Source of the DNA: Gigaspora margarita
Lineage: Eukaryota > Glomeromycota > Glomeromycetes > Diversisporales > Gigasporaceae
Assembly (NCBI GenBank): GCA_009809945.1
Contig: WTPW01000071.1
Coordinates: 299,750-363,749, forward strand
Direction of reading: 5' to 3'
DNA: 64,000 bases
This document shows positions 34,446-46,829 of this stretch, piece after piece. Position numbers and translations under genes: made by a program. Within the stretch, counting starts at the first letter, position 1; each line of letters begins with the position of its first letter. The notes beneath the pieces were generated by a model. That model was not told where the DNA came from. It saw nothing but the letters and a program-made list of their open reading frames with translations, and searched no databases.

Positions 34446-34863
34446 TTTAATCAATTTATGCAAGCTTGATCAAAAAGATTCGACTATTGAGCATATGCAA
34501 GGTAACTATTTTTGTAATATGCATATATACAATAGTGGGAATAATTCTGGTTTAGAAAATAAGAGCCACGACATTTGTTGTTTTCTGCTTATTTTTAAAA
34601 TAAAAATTTTGTTTTGAAAAAAAGGGAGGTAGCTTATTTTGGAAATTACAGTATTGTTATTTCCAAATTTATGCTAAAAATACGCAAATTAAACCTTTAT
34701 ATATATAATTTTAATATAGAAATAAGCAATTTAAAAATTTAATCTTTTTAATAATTTTTTAAAAAAATATGCAAATGTAAATCTTACTTCATTTAATTTG
34801 TCTATATAGCGATGCATTCTCTGACCTGACCTATCTATGTATATTTCGGGGTCCTTCAGCAAT

Positions 34864-35216
34864 CCCAACATTAAAACTTCTATTCGTAAGTCTAGCAGAA
34901 TCAAGAATAAAAAAAAGTTGAATCTTCCAACTAGAAATTTGACTATAGTGAAGATGAAACTAAGGATAACATTGAGGTATAAACCTTCTAAACATGCTAT
35001 TTTTAGTTGACGTAATTTTTATGTTCATTTATTACTTTACAGTAAACAACGATAATGAAGCAACCTACTTGATACCGTAGTCAATAAACATTAAGGATGG
35101 CAGAAACCATGATTTATTAATAAATCGATTTTTAATGCCCTTAAACAACTCTCTTAAAATCGTAAAATATGAATATGCCAAATTTGCTTCTGTTATTTAA
35201 TTTCCTAATATTTACA
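34864..35216. other. Intergenic sequence between two repeats
   Basis: No gene or repeat boundary recognised. Confidence 0.4.
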
Positions 35217-36134
35217 AACAAGAAACGTGTCAGGCAAATGCAGTGAGCTATGTGAAATATAATTAATTTTTGTGTATCAAAAGATTAAGATCGAATTTAG
35301 TGTAGGTAATTCTATAGTAAATTAGTGTAAGTTTTTTTTTAGTTGTTACTATTTATTATGGTAGATGTATTCATGTAAATTAAAATTTTTTGCATGTTTG
35401 CTAAAGAATTTTTTTACTCAAGCTTATTATTTAAAAGCAACAATGTTTGGACATTTTTTGATAAATTTTAAGACCCTTTATTTAAAGATTCATTATTTTT
35501 ATTTAATTCTTATAATTTCACTATATCACTAGCATAACTTTACTATATTAGTTAACTATGAGTTAGATTGTATTGAAATTGTTATAATTTCTATTTGATT
35601 TACTGTAAAAAATTCTATTGCAGACTTATGAGTTATCCCGATAGCACATATGTGGTTAAGTTAGTTTGTATTATTAATTTGGTGGCATTGTATACTAGTC
35701 ACAATTACTATCATAACATATTGTAAAATTTGTTACAAAAAATTACAAATTACTATGATGATATATGGTATGCAGTTAAAGTTCAGTTTGTGTTAGAATC
35801 ATAGTCGTAAATCTATCATGATTTATTGTAAAAATTTTGCTATGAAACTTGCTATCATGATACACAACACTTTGTGTTAGAATTACAGTTGAAGAATGCC
35901 TAAACTTTGTTACTTTTGATGAATGAGCTTGAGTAAAATAATTCTTTAACAAACATGAGAAAAATTTTAATTTACACAAATATACTGACCATAATAAGTA
36001 GTAACAACTAAAAAAAACTTCACTGATTTACTATAGAACTACTTAAACTAAATTCAATCTTAATATTTTGATACACAAAAATTAATTATATTTTGCATAG
36101 CCCACTGCATTTACTCAGCGCATTTCTTGTGTAC
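35217..36134. repeat. Foldback repeat with about 210-bp arms
   Basis: Left arm 35217-35426 (AGAAACGTGT, AAATGCAGTGAGC, TTTAGTTGTTACTA) pairs with right arm 35926-36134 (TAGTAACAACTAAA, GCCCACTGCATTT, TTTCTTGTGT). The 500-bp spacer has internal repeats containing ATCATGAT(T/A) and TTTGTGTTAGAAT. Confidence 0.8.
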
Positions 36135-37309
36135 AGTAAATTAAAAAAAAAACAAATCCGACCGACTGACCCAATTTTTCAAATTCCATGTAATGCAAAC
36201 TGTAAAATCCCTAAGGGTATTTTATGACATTAGGATAGCTGCGCAAGTTGTCGCGCCAAAACCAGGAATTGTAGTATCAATCCATAAGTCATATCACAAA
36301 AAGGTTGCAGTTCCGTGATTTACAAGCCATTCAGATTATTTTCCTATATTTTGGTTATTAATTTAATGCTTAAGAGACACATAAACTTTTTAAACCCTGA
36401 ATAATTGGTGTAAAATTAATAGCCAAATACAGGTGAGTAGGCTGGTTGATCACGGGTTAATTTTTTGTGACATAAAAATTAATGTACAGTACCTTTATTC
36501 GAATTACCGAAACTGATGCTGAAATTTGAGGTCTCTATTTAAATCTATTAAATTTACTAAATCTACAATCACCAAACTTAATTTAATTTTTTTTTTTTTA
36601 AAAAAAAAAAGGTATCAACGTCAAAAGTTTACGTGATCACTACCGAAAACTTGTTATTTAGCGAGCATATCACCATAAACCTCAAGATAACACTGTTATT
36701 GTATGCTATACAGCTAATAATTTGTTTATTTGGCAGCGAATTTAATATGTGCCATTTCTGAGCTCAAGAAATGTACAAATTAAATTTCACAGCCAGATAA
36801 TGAATTATTTTACAAATAATTCTCGTTATTGGCTGCATTGTATCTAATAACTATAAATATATTTAGCTATAATAAACTAATTGACTATAAAGTGACTGTT
36901 TACGAAATAAGCGGCACTGACTTCTAAAAGAATACCATGAATTTTCTATCTCACATTAGCTATATAATACATGCAGAGAATAAATAAAAAATAATCGACA
37001 ATAACCACACTTCATTTGATCGACATAGTAATTTCCCATAATGTGCTGTCAGTAACCTGCTTTAAGGGTATAATAAAAACTCACAATTTTTTTAATTTTT
37101 TCAGACGCGTACTTAATATTTTTCAGTTTGCTCATAAACTACTTTTAAAACAAGGACCAAATTTTTCTCTCTAAGCATGAAAATAAAAGTTATAACTGCT
37201 CAAATTTCAGAAGAAAATACTAAAGTATTTTTTGGCTCATATGTTATTTTAAAGAATCAGTACTTAGATGATAATGAAAGAGATGTGAAACCATGATTGT
37301 AAGTTTGCT
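36135..37309. other. Unrecognised intergenic sequence
   Basis: 36180-36320 is less AT-rich than its surroundings and includes TTGTCGCGCCAAAACCAGG, but all frames are broken. A short frame from 37177 (MKIKVITAQISEENTKVFFG) ends at 37295 and is not recognised. Confidence 0.35.
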
Positions 37310-37562
37310 TAACTTTTACTTGTAACTTACTAGGATAGAAATTCTCTTTTTATTATATTGGGTTTTCTAGTTCTTGCCATTATATTTATAAAAAATACAA
37401 AATTGATCATACTATGGGTTTCTACTTCACAATGCAATAATATTATTTCTTTATCACCCACAAGTAACTTGCGATGTGTTGAGTTTTTGAAAAAAAATCA
37501 TGACAAGAAATTAAAAAATAGAAAGAATCTTGTTTCTTTATTTAAAAAAAAAATAGAAACAA
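37310..37562 (+). repeat. Dispersed repeat or gene fragment, copy 1
   Basis: CTTACTAGGATAGAAATTCTC and ATATTGGGTTT are shared with 40065-40105. Further on, GAGTTTTTGAAAAAAAATC, TGACAAGAAA and TTTCTTTATTT match 40270-40360. The open frame (37358 on) reads RCVEFLKKNHDKKLKNRKN and is interrupted by the hAT-like element starting at 37571. No function assigned. Confidence 0.45.
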
Positions 37563-37570
37563 CTCCAGAC

Positions 37571-38705
37571 CAGTGTTGGAAATCTGTTTTGAAATTTATG
37601 TTCTCATGAGAACATGTTTATTTAATTTAATGTTCTCAAAAATTTTTTTATGTTCTCAATTAGAAAAAAAAANTTTCTCTCTTTCTCCTGCTCTCTCTCT
37701 TTTTCTCTCTTTCTTACTCTTACTTTCTATTTTACTCTTCTCTTTCTCTCTCTTACATTCTTTCTCTTTTCCTCTCTCTCACTTTTTTTCTTACTCTTAC
37801 TTTTTCTCATTTTTTCTCACTTCTTCTCACTCTTTCTCACATTTATTTTCTCTCTCTTATTCTTTTTTTCACACTTATACTTTTATACTTTGTTATTTTC
37901 AATTTTTATTTTATTTAATATATTTAAAAATTATTAATAATAAAATAATATAATTTATTTAACTAAACTATATAAACAAGCTAAGTTATTTATAATAAGA
38001 CTATAACTTCATATGTATATTTTTTTTAAAATATTTATTGATTTTTTATATGTATAATGTTTCAGATGTTATTGACTTGGCCAGCTTGTAGATTTAGTTT
38101 TTAAATAAATTATTAAAATCTATCAAATATTTAAATAAATAAATATAGTAAATATAATGTATTATTCTTTTTTACTATAGTAAATTTATAGATTCAAAAC
38201 ATTCTCATTAAAAATTTTAAGATATAGCACTATAGTTTAAAATTATAATATTTAAAGATTTGTTAAGTAATTTTCTTGTAAAAATTATCATCAAAGTGAG
38301 TTTAGCTCTCTGAAAATTTATATTAAATATTAATATAATTGATATTTATCTGTTATATAATGATATATATATTAAAGTTTATATAATAAGGTCTATATTG
38401 TACCAAACTAATAATAGATAACAAATAAATTATATTATCCAAAATTTTTTAATGATTCAAGAACAACTAAATTGTTCTCTATTTCAACTAACTAACAATT
38501 AAATATTTATAAGCTTAATTATTTTAAATTGCAATATTAATAAAAATAATTTTTTATTACTTTATATATTTATATAGAGAACATATTTTTTAAACTTAAT
38601 GTTCTCAAAAAAAATTTAATAGAGAACATCTTAAATTTTGTAAATGTTCTCAGATTAAAAGTGATGTTCTCATGAGAACATGAGAACATAAGATTTTCAA
38701 CACTG
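37571..38705. mobile_element. hAT-like non-autonomous element
   Basis: It begins CAGTGTTGGAAATC and ends GATTTTCAACACTG, with the perfect 8-bp duplication CTCCAGAC (37563-37570, 38706-38713). ATGTTCTCATGAGAACAT palindromes lie near both ends. A pyrimidine tract (37674-37870, CTCTCTTTCTC-type) gives long but meaningless frames. It is the larger relative of 4234-4606. Confidence 0.95.
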
Positions 38706-38713
38706 CTCCAGAC

Positions 38714-41700
38714 TACTCTCTTACGCAGATCAAGAGGATTACTTGTTTACCAAGTTTTGTAACCACACTTCTTAGGGTATTCTCAAGCAGTTTCCTCAAT
38801 GTAATTAACTAGTGATTGCGATGTTGCTCAACTTATGATTAATTGAATAACAAAATGTTAAAAATTCATCATAAGAAATAGGGATTCCAAATTTTAGCCA
38901 ATTAAAAGCAACTCTATAAAAAAAAAGATAGTCATCACCTCCAGATTTATTCTTTGAAAATAATAATAAATTTATTGAATTTGCAGTTGATTAAACAGAT
39001 TCATCAATTGAAGTACTTGAGAATACTCTAGTCTCAAAATTAACTTTGCTATTGTCTGGAGCAAAGCAGTGAATCTCTGTTTTATGAAAGCAAGTGTTCA
39101 TCAAGATCACCTAAAGAAATTTGTTTATCTGCTCCCTAGTTATTAAAGTTTTTACAAAATATGACTAATCTTAGACTAATCAATACATGCAAGACTAGTT
39201 AAAAGAATTACTGGTTTGAGGTCTAGTGTTACCAGTCCCAGTCTCCTATCAAGGTTCTAACTTTGTTATTATTAAAGTCTGCTAGATCTGAATAAAGAGC
39301 TAACTACATATCTTCTTTCACACTTAATAAAAAAAAGGTAATATGAGCCATATTAACTTTTTTTTATAATATTGAAAGGATATTAAAATCAGGATTACAA
39401 TGGAAAGTGTGTTCTCTATGTTGATCAACCAACATCATAGCTATAAATAATAAACGAATCAATGAATGAAAAGAAAGACCATGCACAACCTCAATAATAA
39501 GTCCAATAATACTATTTTATATCAAATCTATTGAACATAAATACAATGCCCAAAAGGCTGAATAATGGGATAAAGTTTCAATAAGTAAGTAGTTTTATTT
39601 ATACTAAGCCATTGGGTTAATTTGTGAACATTTAGAATTTTTAAATTAGTCAGGAATATTAGTGGACTATTTGATCTTAGTAATTTTGGCTTTATGGCAT
39701 TTAAGTAGAACATATCATAATGCAATGTGAGCCCGTTTAAGAAAATTATTTTCAATAAATGAACTAACCTGCTCAAGATCATAAAGCAGAAGTTGATAAA
39801 AGAGCAAAGAATCAAAAGCTAAATTCAGTTATCATAAGCATAAGTTTGTTTGAATTTTCACTTACATCTTAGACTGCAAAATTGATCAATTGGTATTAAT
39901 AATATGGCTGGGTCAAAAATTGGAACTTCTTAAGAAATTTTTTATAACTGGGGCATATTTTTAGATTCTTTGTAATGAAAAAAAATTTATATAAAAATTT
40001 AAAAACAAAAGCCATTTTCAAGGCTACTGAAAGGTTTCACATTATGAAAACTAATTAAATTTATATAAACTTACTAGAATAGAAATTCTCTTTAATATAT
40101 TGGGTTTATATAGCAGTTTTTATCAAGTATTTTATGAAAAGACAAAAAAGAAAATTAGTTATATTATAAGGTTTTCTTATACAATAAATAAAGTAAAATT
40201 GTTAAATTTTACAATATACTAGCAAACTAAACAACTGGCTTTTGATAGACAATGCTTGGTACAAGCAATTTGCGAATATTGCTAAAAAAAACTTGACAAG
40301 AAAGTTTCTGTAGAATTAAAAAATAAGATGTGATATTGGTTCTTTATTTCAAAAAGTAGGAGCAATTTTTGAAGCAACACAACACTTGGTTATATTTGCT
40401 GTAGAATAATCCAAAGTATTACTTGGTCTTAATGAATAGCCAAAAGAAAAATGAAATAGTAGATTTGGGTTTGTGGATTTATTTGTTCTTGGAAGACCAA
40501 ATAGGGCACAACTTTGGAACTCAAATATATTTTTATAGTTAGCTTGTTAAAAGCAAAAACTTGTTAAATAACAAGATAATTTAGTAAAATAGAGCTCAAG
40601 ATATTAAATAAAGAGCTTTAAAAGGCAAATACACAGTCCCTATTGGGACTGCTATACGTTTTTAGTCTAAAAACTATCTATAAACAAGATATTAGATAAT
40701 GGGATAAGACAACTAACTTCATATGTCAGCATAGTTGCCAAAACAAAAGCTAAATGCTATACTAATTCTGGTATCTATAATAAATGAGTTTGTACTACAA
40801 AAAAACAAATCCAAGTACTTAAAAGGTTTCTTATTTTGGTAATTAGATTTTGTTCTATCTTGTGATAACCACTAAATGTATTATAAAAAAAACAGCAGAA
40901 AAAGGATTACTATAAGGTAATATAATCTTATATTATGTTATAAAAATAATATAGATACCAATAAGAATAAATAATTTGTATTTTTTTTTGAAATTTTTTT
41001 GGGAGTTCACCTAAAGCCACTGTTAGTAGTTTTTTTTATTAAGGTCAATAATCATAAGGACCCAGAGGGCCCCTATATCTTTTATTACATAGTCTTATTT
41101 CCTAATTTATTCTAACAATCTATAGTCTGTCTAACCTCTCTAATTCCATACTAAGTCTTTTGAACCTTCCTATTCTTACCATACCCATCTAGTAGTGTTC
41201 TCAGCTTCTGACCCAATTTGATTTTTCTGGAAATTTTCACCCCAGAGCTGACAGGATTACTCTACTTTCTATTCAATTCTTTATAGAGAACTTTGATATA
41301 ATTGGCTTCGCCAGTAGACACATTGGCTACCAAACAATGCTTACCTTCTATCCAACCTCCTCAAAGTTCTTTTTTAGTCATTTTCTATTTTGGAAGAAAG
41401 CAGGTCTTCCTAAGCACAGAGCCTACTAATCCCTTTCTTTTATCAGATTGGTATGATATACTTCTAGATTGTTTCACAACACCAGATTAAATCTAGAAGA
41501 CCTATTTACAACCAGAGGCTTTAACCAGAACTGTTCTAATTTTTGTTTCCAATCAGAATTAACCAGTTGATCTATTTACAACCAGAGGATTTAACTGGAA
41601 CTATCCAATTTTTTTATGACCTTTTAACTGAAATTCCAACAAAAGTGTTCAAACTTATCAATATATCTGGATTTCTGCTAAGAAAATTTTTGTGGCTGAG

Positions 41701-41775
41701 CTGTTGATCATGGTCCTAGCATCCTAGTTCAGCACATCCATCTCATGTTTTCATATAGTTAATTTTTGTCCTTTA
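38714..41775. other. Decayed, unrecognised sequence
   Basis: The region includes a second copy (40060-40400) of the fragment at 37310-37562. Its flank after the hAT-like insertion (TACTCTCTTACGCAGATCAAG) looks like the continuation of that copy. Short frames at 39528-39815 (minus) and 41302-41490 (plus) have no recognisable motif. No tRNA or complete transposon found. Confidence 0.4.
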
Positions 41776-41849
41776 GTAGGGCTTGAACTATTAATTTTGT
41801 GATAACAATTGGCAACATTCTGGAGCACAACCACTATGCTATTGACCTA
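41776..41849 (-). other. tRNA-like head, possible SINE
   Basis: On the minus strand, TAGCATAGTGGTTGTGCTC resembles an RNA polymerase III A box and AGTTCAAGCCC, about 45 nt later, resembles a B box. The spacing is that of a tRNA. The fold has mismatches, so a functional tRNA is unlikely. The SINE body and tail were not delimited. Confidence 0.45.
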
Positions 41850-41904
41850 TAAGATATAATTTGTATTTTAATTATATAAAAATCAATAAAAATTAAAAAT
41901 AGAT

Positions 41905-43132
41905 TAGGGATGTTATGGTCTGTCCTGGTCTGGTCTCAGTTCAAAAGACCAGGTCTGAGCAGCGGACCACAAACCAGGCCAAATTCAAATACCAGTCCAT
42001 GGACCGGTCCTAGTTTAGTCCAGTTAAAGGACCAGTCTACCTGCAGCCAATAGGAATGAAGAATTTTGACTATCATATCTCAAATTGGCTTATTATTGTA
42101 TTAGTGTATGTTCTGGTTACTAGCTTGTATTGGATCATAGATCCTTTTTTCTTGTTAAAAATTTTTTTTAGATTCAAACCAGTTGCTTTAATGAGAAATT
42201 TGACATTTGGGAATTTAATAATGGGAATATAATATAATATCCAATAATTTATAAAATGCAAAATAGCAGTAAGTTTCTTTATTTTATTAAAGAAATGTAT
42301 GACTTATGTTTTTATTTATATTCTTGTTTTATGAATTTTTATTTAAATAAAAAAATATATACCGGTAATTCGATTTACCCAAAAAATCAAATTTTGATCA
42401 AATTTTGTATTGAGATTTCGAATGAACTGTATTCTAACGTTATCGTGCAAACTCATATAATTATGAAAAAATTTCTTATTGTTATTTTTTCTATGTTATT
42501 AAGTAATCACAACAACCCCAAATTAAAACTCAGTTAGCCAATCACAACTTTTAAATTATAATCATAATTGCACAATAACATCGATATTGGAACATGCAAT
42601 GATAAATACAAATAATTGATCGAAATGTGCTATGTAGCAGCACGTGTCAGCCAATCATTTGCTCTGACAAAACAAATTTTATGATATTAATCATTGTATA
42701 ACCAATATCTAATAAATAATATGATTTTTTTATATAAATAAAAATGATTACTTGTAATAAAAAGATAATTGTAAAGAAGAAATGGATATAGAAATTATTC
42801 TGTTTGGGTTGTCAGGAACCAGTACCGGTAAATTTTTTAACCTTAATTCAGTTTTTAGCAATTAAAGGTTATACATGAAAACCAATTCCAGTAAATCGAT
42901 TTTGACTAAAGAATGTGCTTGCAATATTATTTTAGAACAAGTTTGATTTAGCCTTAATCACATAGTTATGTATTTAAAAGTAATACATAAAATATATATT
43001 AAATTATGTAATTGCAGAGTTTATTATGGACAGACCGATCTGAACTGGTTCCAATTTATAGACCATGAACCGCTTAGACCGGTTCAAAAGACTGGTTCAG
43101 ACAGCGGTCCTTGCTGGACCGTAACATCTCTA
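41905..43132. mobile_element. hAT-like non-autonomous element
   Basis: It begins TAGGGATGTTATGGTC and ends GACCGTAACATCTCTA. Flanks AAATAGAT (41897-41904) and AAATAGGT (43133-43140) match at 7 of 8. Subterminal sequences are full of GGTCTGG/GGACCGG variants in both orientations. The interior is AT-rich without a supported gene. Confidence 0.85.
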
Positions 43133-43140
43133 AAATAGGT

Positions 43141-44160
43141 ACATAAAGCTATAATAAACTTAGAGTTCATTATAACTTAAAAAATAGAAACTAAAATTGA
43201 AGAAAAAAGAGCATTTATATAATATATAAATGTGGTAAAGATCTTAAAATGCTTTATTATATATTTTTAAGAATTGTCTTTTATATTTTGGCAATTCAAA
43301 AATTATTTTTTATATTAATTAACTTATTTGAGTTATTTTTTATTTTTTTATTACTTTTGTTAATTTATTAAATTATTTTTTACTTAATTCAAACAAAATC
43401 TAATATTTTAATTTTTAAAAAAATTTTAATAAAATCAATATAACCTTTTTCAAAAAATTGCTTTTGATTTATTTTATTTATCTTATTAGTTATTTTATTT
43501 ATCAATCTAATAACCAATTTTAGAACAAAAAATTTGCTATTGGTTGTCTATTTGAAACTGATTCTAAGGTTCTTTTTACCAATTTAGTATAGCTTTTTGA
43601 TATTATAGTGAGGTACTATATTATTATAGACACATTTTAAAAAATTTATATTAAGCTAAATAAACAAAATATAAAGCTAAAAAACAAACTAAATATTATT
43701 TTAATCTAAAGCTTTTAAATAAAAAAATTCTAAAATTAATATGGTACTTTTTAAAATAATTAAGTTTTAAAAATTTTTTAGCTTTTTTCATTTGTTTAAT
43801 TTACTAGTTGTTAATATAATTTTAATATAAATATAAATTTAAATTTTAGTATATATAAAAGTTAATTTTTTAGGACTGGACTAGACAATACCTTATGCAC
43901 TTTGTGTTCTCTATTTTTATATCTTAAAATTTTAATAGAGTAACTCCTGCTGTACTTCTAACAAAAATGATCCTCTTAATATAGCTCAGCTCAACAGCTA
44001 TAATACTTAAGGTTGCTTTTTTTATGCATTTTTTTCACTTGAATGAGCTAGTAAAATTAGCTAATTGCTACAATTAAAACAGGAGCAGATACAGAAAATT
44101 TGAGTTCATGAACTTGAGTGCGCTGTTTTACCATGCTAAAGATCAAAAAATTTATCCAGT
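43141..44160. other. AT-rich sequence, no gene seen
   Basis: Very AT-rich with many stop codons in all frames and no repeat boundary identified. Confidence 0.5.
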
Positions 44161-44163
44161 AAA

Positions 44164-45046
44164 TTAAAAATTATATAGCGAATATTCTACACCACCATCT
44201 CTCCACATTTCATGTTGCACATTCCATGTGGTCATACTGGTATAGATGTCTGCTGATCCATAGTGTCTCTTGATATTATTACAAAGCTTTTCAAAAAGGT
44301 CTTCAAATATTACAGCTATAAAATTATTGTGATAATTAACATGATCTACTATAATGTTAGTATTTTGAACAACTTCAGAAACATTATTACAACCATCCAA
44401 ATTTGCTCATTTTTTTCCTTTGGATGATGGTGGTTTGATTGATGGATCATGCATTACAATAGAATTGGGAATAACTTTAGAATAAAGCTTGTTAGTTTTA
44501 CTATTTCACATTACTATTATGGTGCCAAAGATAGTAATTAGGGGGCCATACCCTTGTAAGTATACAATTCTATGATTTGGAACCCAAGTGCAATTTGTAG
44601 TGTGATGAAGATGACAATATGATTCATCTAAGAAAACTTTTGGCCTTATTGGAACTTTATTTTTTTCTATTAAAATTTTGAACCTATAGCGCAAATAGCA
44701 TCTATGAAAGGCAATATTCACAAATAACTCATACAAAATATCTCTTTATTTACCATGGCCGTAACAATAGCCTAAAGTATGAAGTATATGTAGTAACTGC
44801 TACTTGAAAATTTATAACCACTTTTTTCAACATCTTGTCATAATATATACATTAAAAGTAGGAACCAGATGCATTTGCAGACATAATAAAAGTGCAAATG
44901 AGCTTAGGTACATTTATGCCAAGTGTATTTTTTGATCTACACAGTTTTTTTTGGTTTAGCATATCTTGATTTTTTTTGTTTTGTTCAGCAACAATACATG
45001 CAACTGTTGTTCTCCAACGCCAAGTGCCAGAGCATCCTTCTTGCAT
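44164..45046 (-). pseudogene. Decayed Tc1/mariner (IS630-type) transposase
   Basis: Reading from high to low coordinates, 44736-44506 contains KVFLDESYCHLHHTTNCTWV, matching the first catalytic Asp block of the copy at 13747 (FLNESYCHLHYTSTKTWVP). 44400-44164 continues with VDHVNYHNNFIAVIFEDLFE, equivalent to VDYHGNFNADVFEDLF. 45046-44852 may be the N-terminal part. Frameshifts separate the pieces and the third acidic residue region was not found. Confidence 0.75.
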
Positions 45047-45329
45047 AATAGTATGTGTTGATGGTATGTTGGTGGTTGTTGAGCCTTTGAAAAGTATTGG
45101 TGTATACTAAAATCATCTTCATTTGTTACTAGTTAATGGACTTCTATCTCTATTAAAGTTATCCATCATGAAAAAAAATTAAATGTTTTAAAAAAAATTT
45201 AAAGTTTGAAACCATTCTTACCTTATATATTATTTGTATATCCATGTAATGTGATTATGAAATTTTCAATCAGAAGCAAAAATTAGTAATGATTTTCATA
45301 TATCTACATTTTTGCACTAGCCCATAATA

Positions 45330-46825
45330 ATTATAATAAAAATATATAAATTTACTATAAATTTTAAGTCTAGGATTCTTTTAAACTTATATATTTACCT
45401 TTTTTCAAATTTGAATTAAACATATTGAAAATAATATATTAAAATTACATAGAACACTTTTAAAATTTTGTTAATTTTGTATATTTTTTAATAGAATATT
45501 ACTAACCATTAATAATGGTAATCAATTATTAGAATGCTTATATTTTTAAAATATACTAAGTAAACAGAATTAGATACTCTATATAAAAATGTTCATAATC
45601 TTCAAAAACCTTATAAAAACTAAAATTGGAACCTTATATCTAAACTATATTATATTATATATAAAAACCAAAATCTCTATAACTTCACTCTAATACTAAA
45701 ATATCTAAGGATGATAATAATTACTACTAGTTATTTTTAGTAATATTTTTCTTAATAATAATTTTAAAAAAATTTAGTTTCAAAATTGTAATTATATATA
45801 AATTTTATGCTAAACAAGATTTATATAGGTAACAAAATAGATTGCCTTAATAAAAAATAGGTCTACTATATATTAAAATAAAAAATTACAAGTTTTTTAT
45901 ATAAACCTTTTTTTACTATATACTATAAGAATCTATTTTGAGTTCTTAAGTAATGTTATTTAATACAAAATTTTATAATAATAACAGATAATAAAGAATA
46001 GAATTCATTTTTAAATCTTTTACTAGTAAAAGATTAAGTCAAAGTTTTTTGTAAAAAAATTTTTTAAAAAAATTTTTTTTGCAAAATCTTAATTTACTTT
46101 TTTACTAGGTAAAATGTTTAAAAAATGAAGTCTGTTCTTTATATTATTATAAAATTTTGTGCTAAACAACTTTACTTAAAAAACTCAAAATATACTCTCT
46201 TAGTAAAAAAAGGTTTATATAAACAACTTGTAATTTTTTACTTTAATATATAGGGTGAATTAGTAGAAAAGAGACAAATTTTTTCTAAGTAAAAGTTTTC
46301 TTAACTTTAAGCTTAAATTTCTTAACAACTATCTTAATAAATTTAATAAAATTTTTTTATTTTAATTCTTTATAATTTCAAGATTAAAATAAAAATTTTT
46401 TAGCAAATTTGATTAAATAGTTGTCAAGATATTTTAATTTAAAAATTAAAAAAATTTTACTAAAAATGATTTGTCCCTTTTCTACTGACTCACCCCTATA
46501 TATCAATCTTATTTTTTTTACTTTAATATATATCAACCTTATTTTTTTACTAAGACAACATATTTTACTATCTATATAAACTTTGTTTGCATAAAATTTT
46601 ACATATAATTGCTATTTTAAAACTAGAAATATTTTTTTAAAAAATTTTATTAAGAAAATATATAAAATTGACAAAATTTTAAATGTTCTAAATCTTAATC
46701 TATTTTTTTCAATATGCTTACTTTTAAAATTTATAAAAAAAGTTAATATATAAGTTCAAAAAATTCTTAGAATTAATTTTTATAGTAAATTTATATATTT
46801 TTTATTATAATTTTTATTATAAACT
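45330..46825. repeat. 1.5-kb palindrome, second member of the foldback family
   Basis: The arms meet at about 46065. Outer blocks (ATATATAAATTTACTATAAA at 45342 versus TTTATAGTAAATTTATATAT at 46780) and inner blocks (AACCTTTTTTTACTA versus TAGTAAAAAAAGGTT) pair. Outer sequence matches the ends of the palindrome at 30128-31128, so they are one family. Confidence 0.8.
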
Positions 46826-46829
46826 AATG

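Larger units (their letters stand above)
31665..34855. mobile_element. hAT-like element (3.2 kb) carrying a host kinase fragment
   Basis: The terminal inverted repeat AGGACCCCAAAATATACATA (left) is matched by TATGTATATTTCGGGGTCCT (right), extending to about 27 bp. The perfect 8-bp duplication TCAGCAAT flanks it (31657-31664, 34856-34863). The interior contains no transposase but has a CTATTATGCTA satellite, STE20-like kinase coding sequence on the minus strand, an N-gap and long A- and T-rich tracts. The same kind of terminus (AGGACCCTGGACAT) bounds 51131-52764. Confidence 0.85.

Noticed and set aside
37573-37953. Ser/Phe/Leu-rich proteins in two frames
   Set aside because: They are translations of a CT-rich simple repeat inside a non-autonomous element and contain an N.
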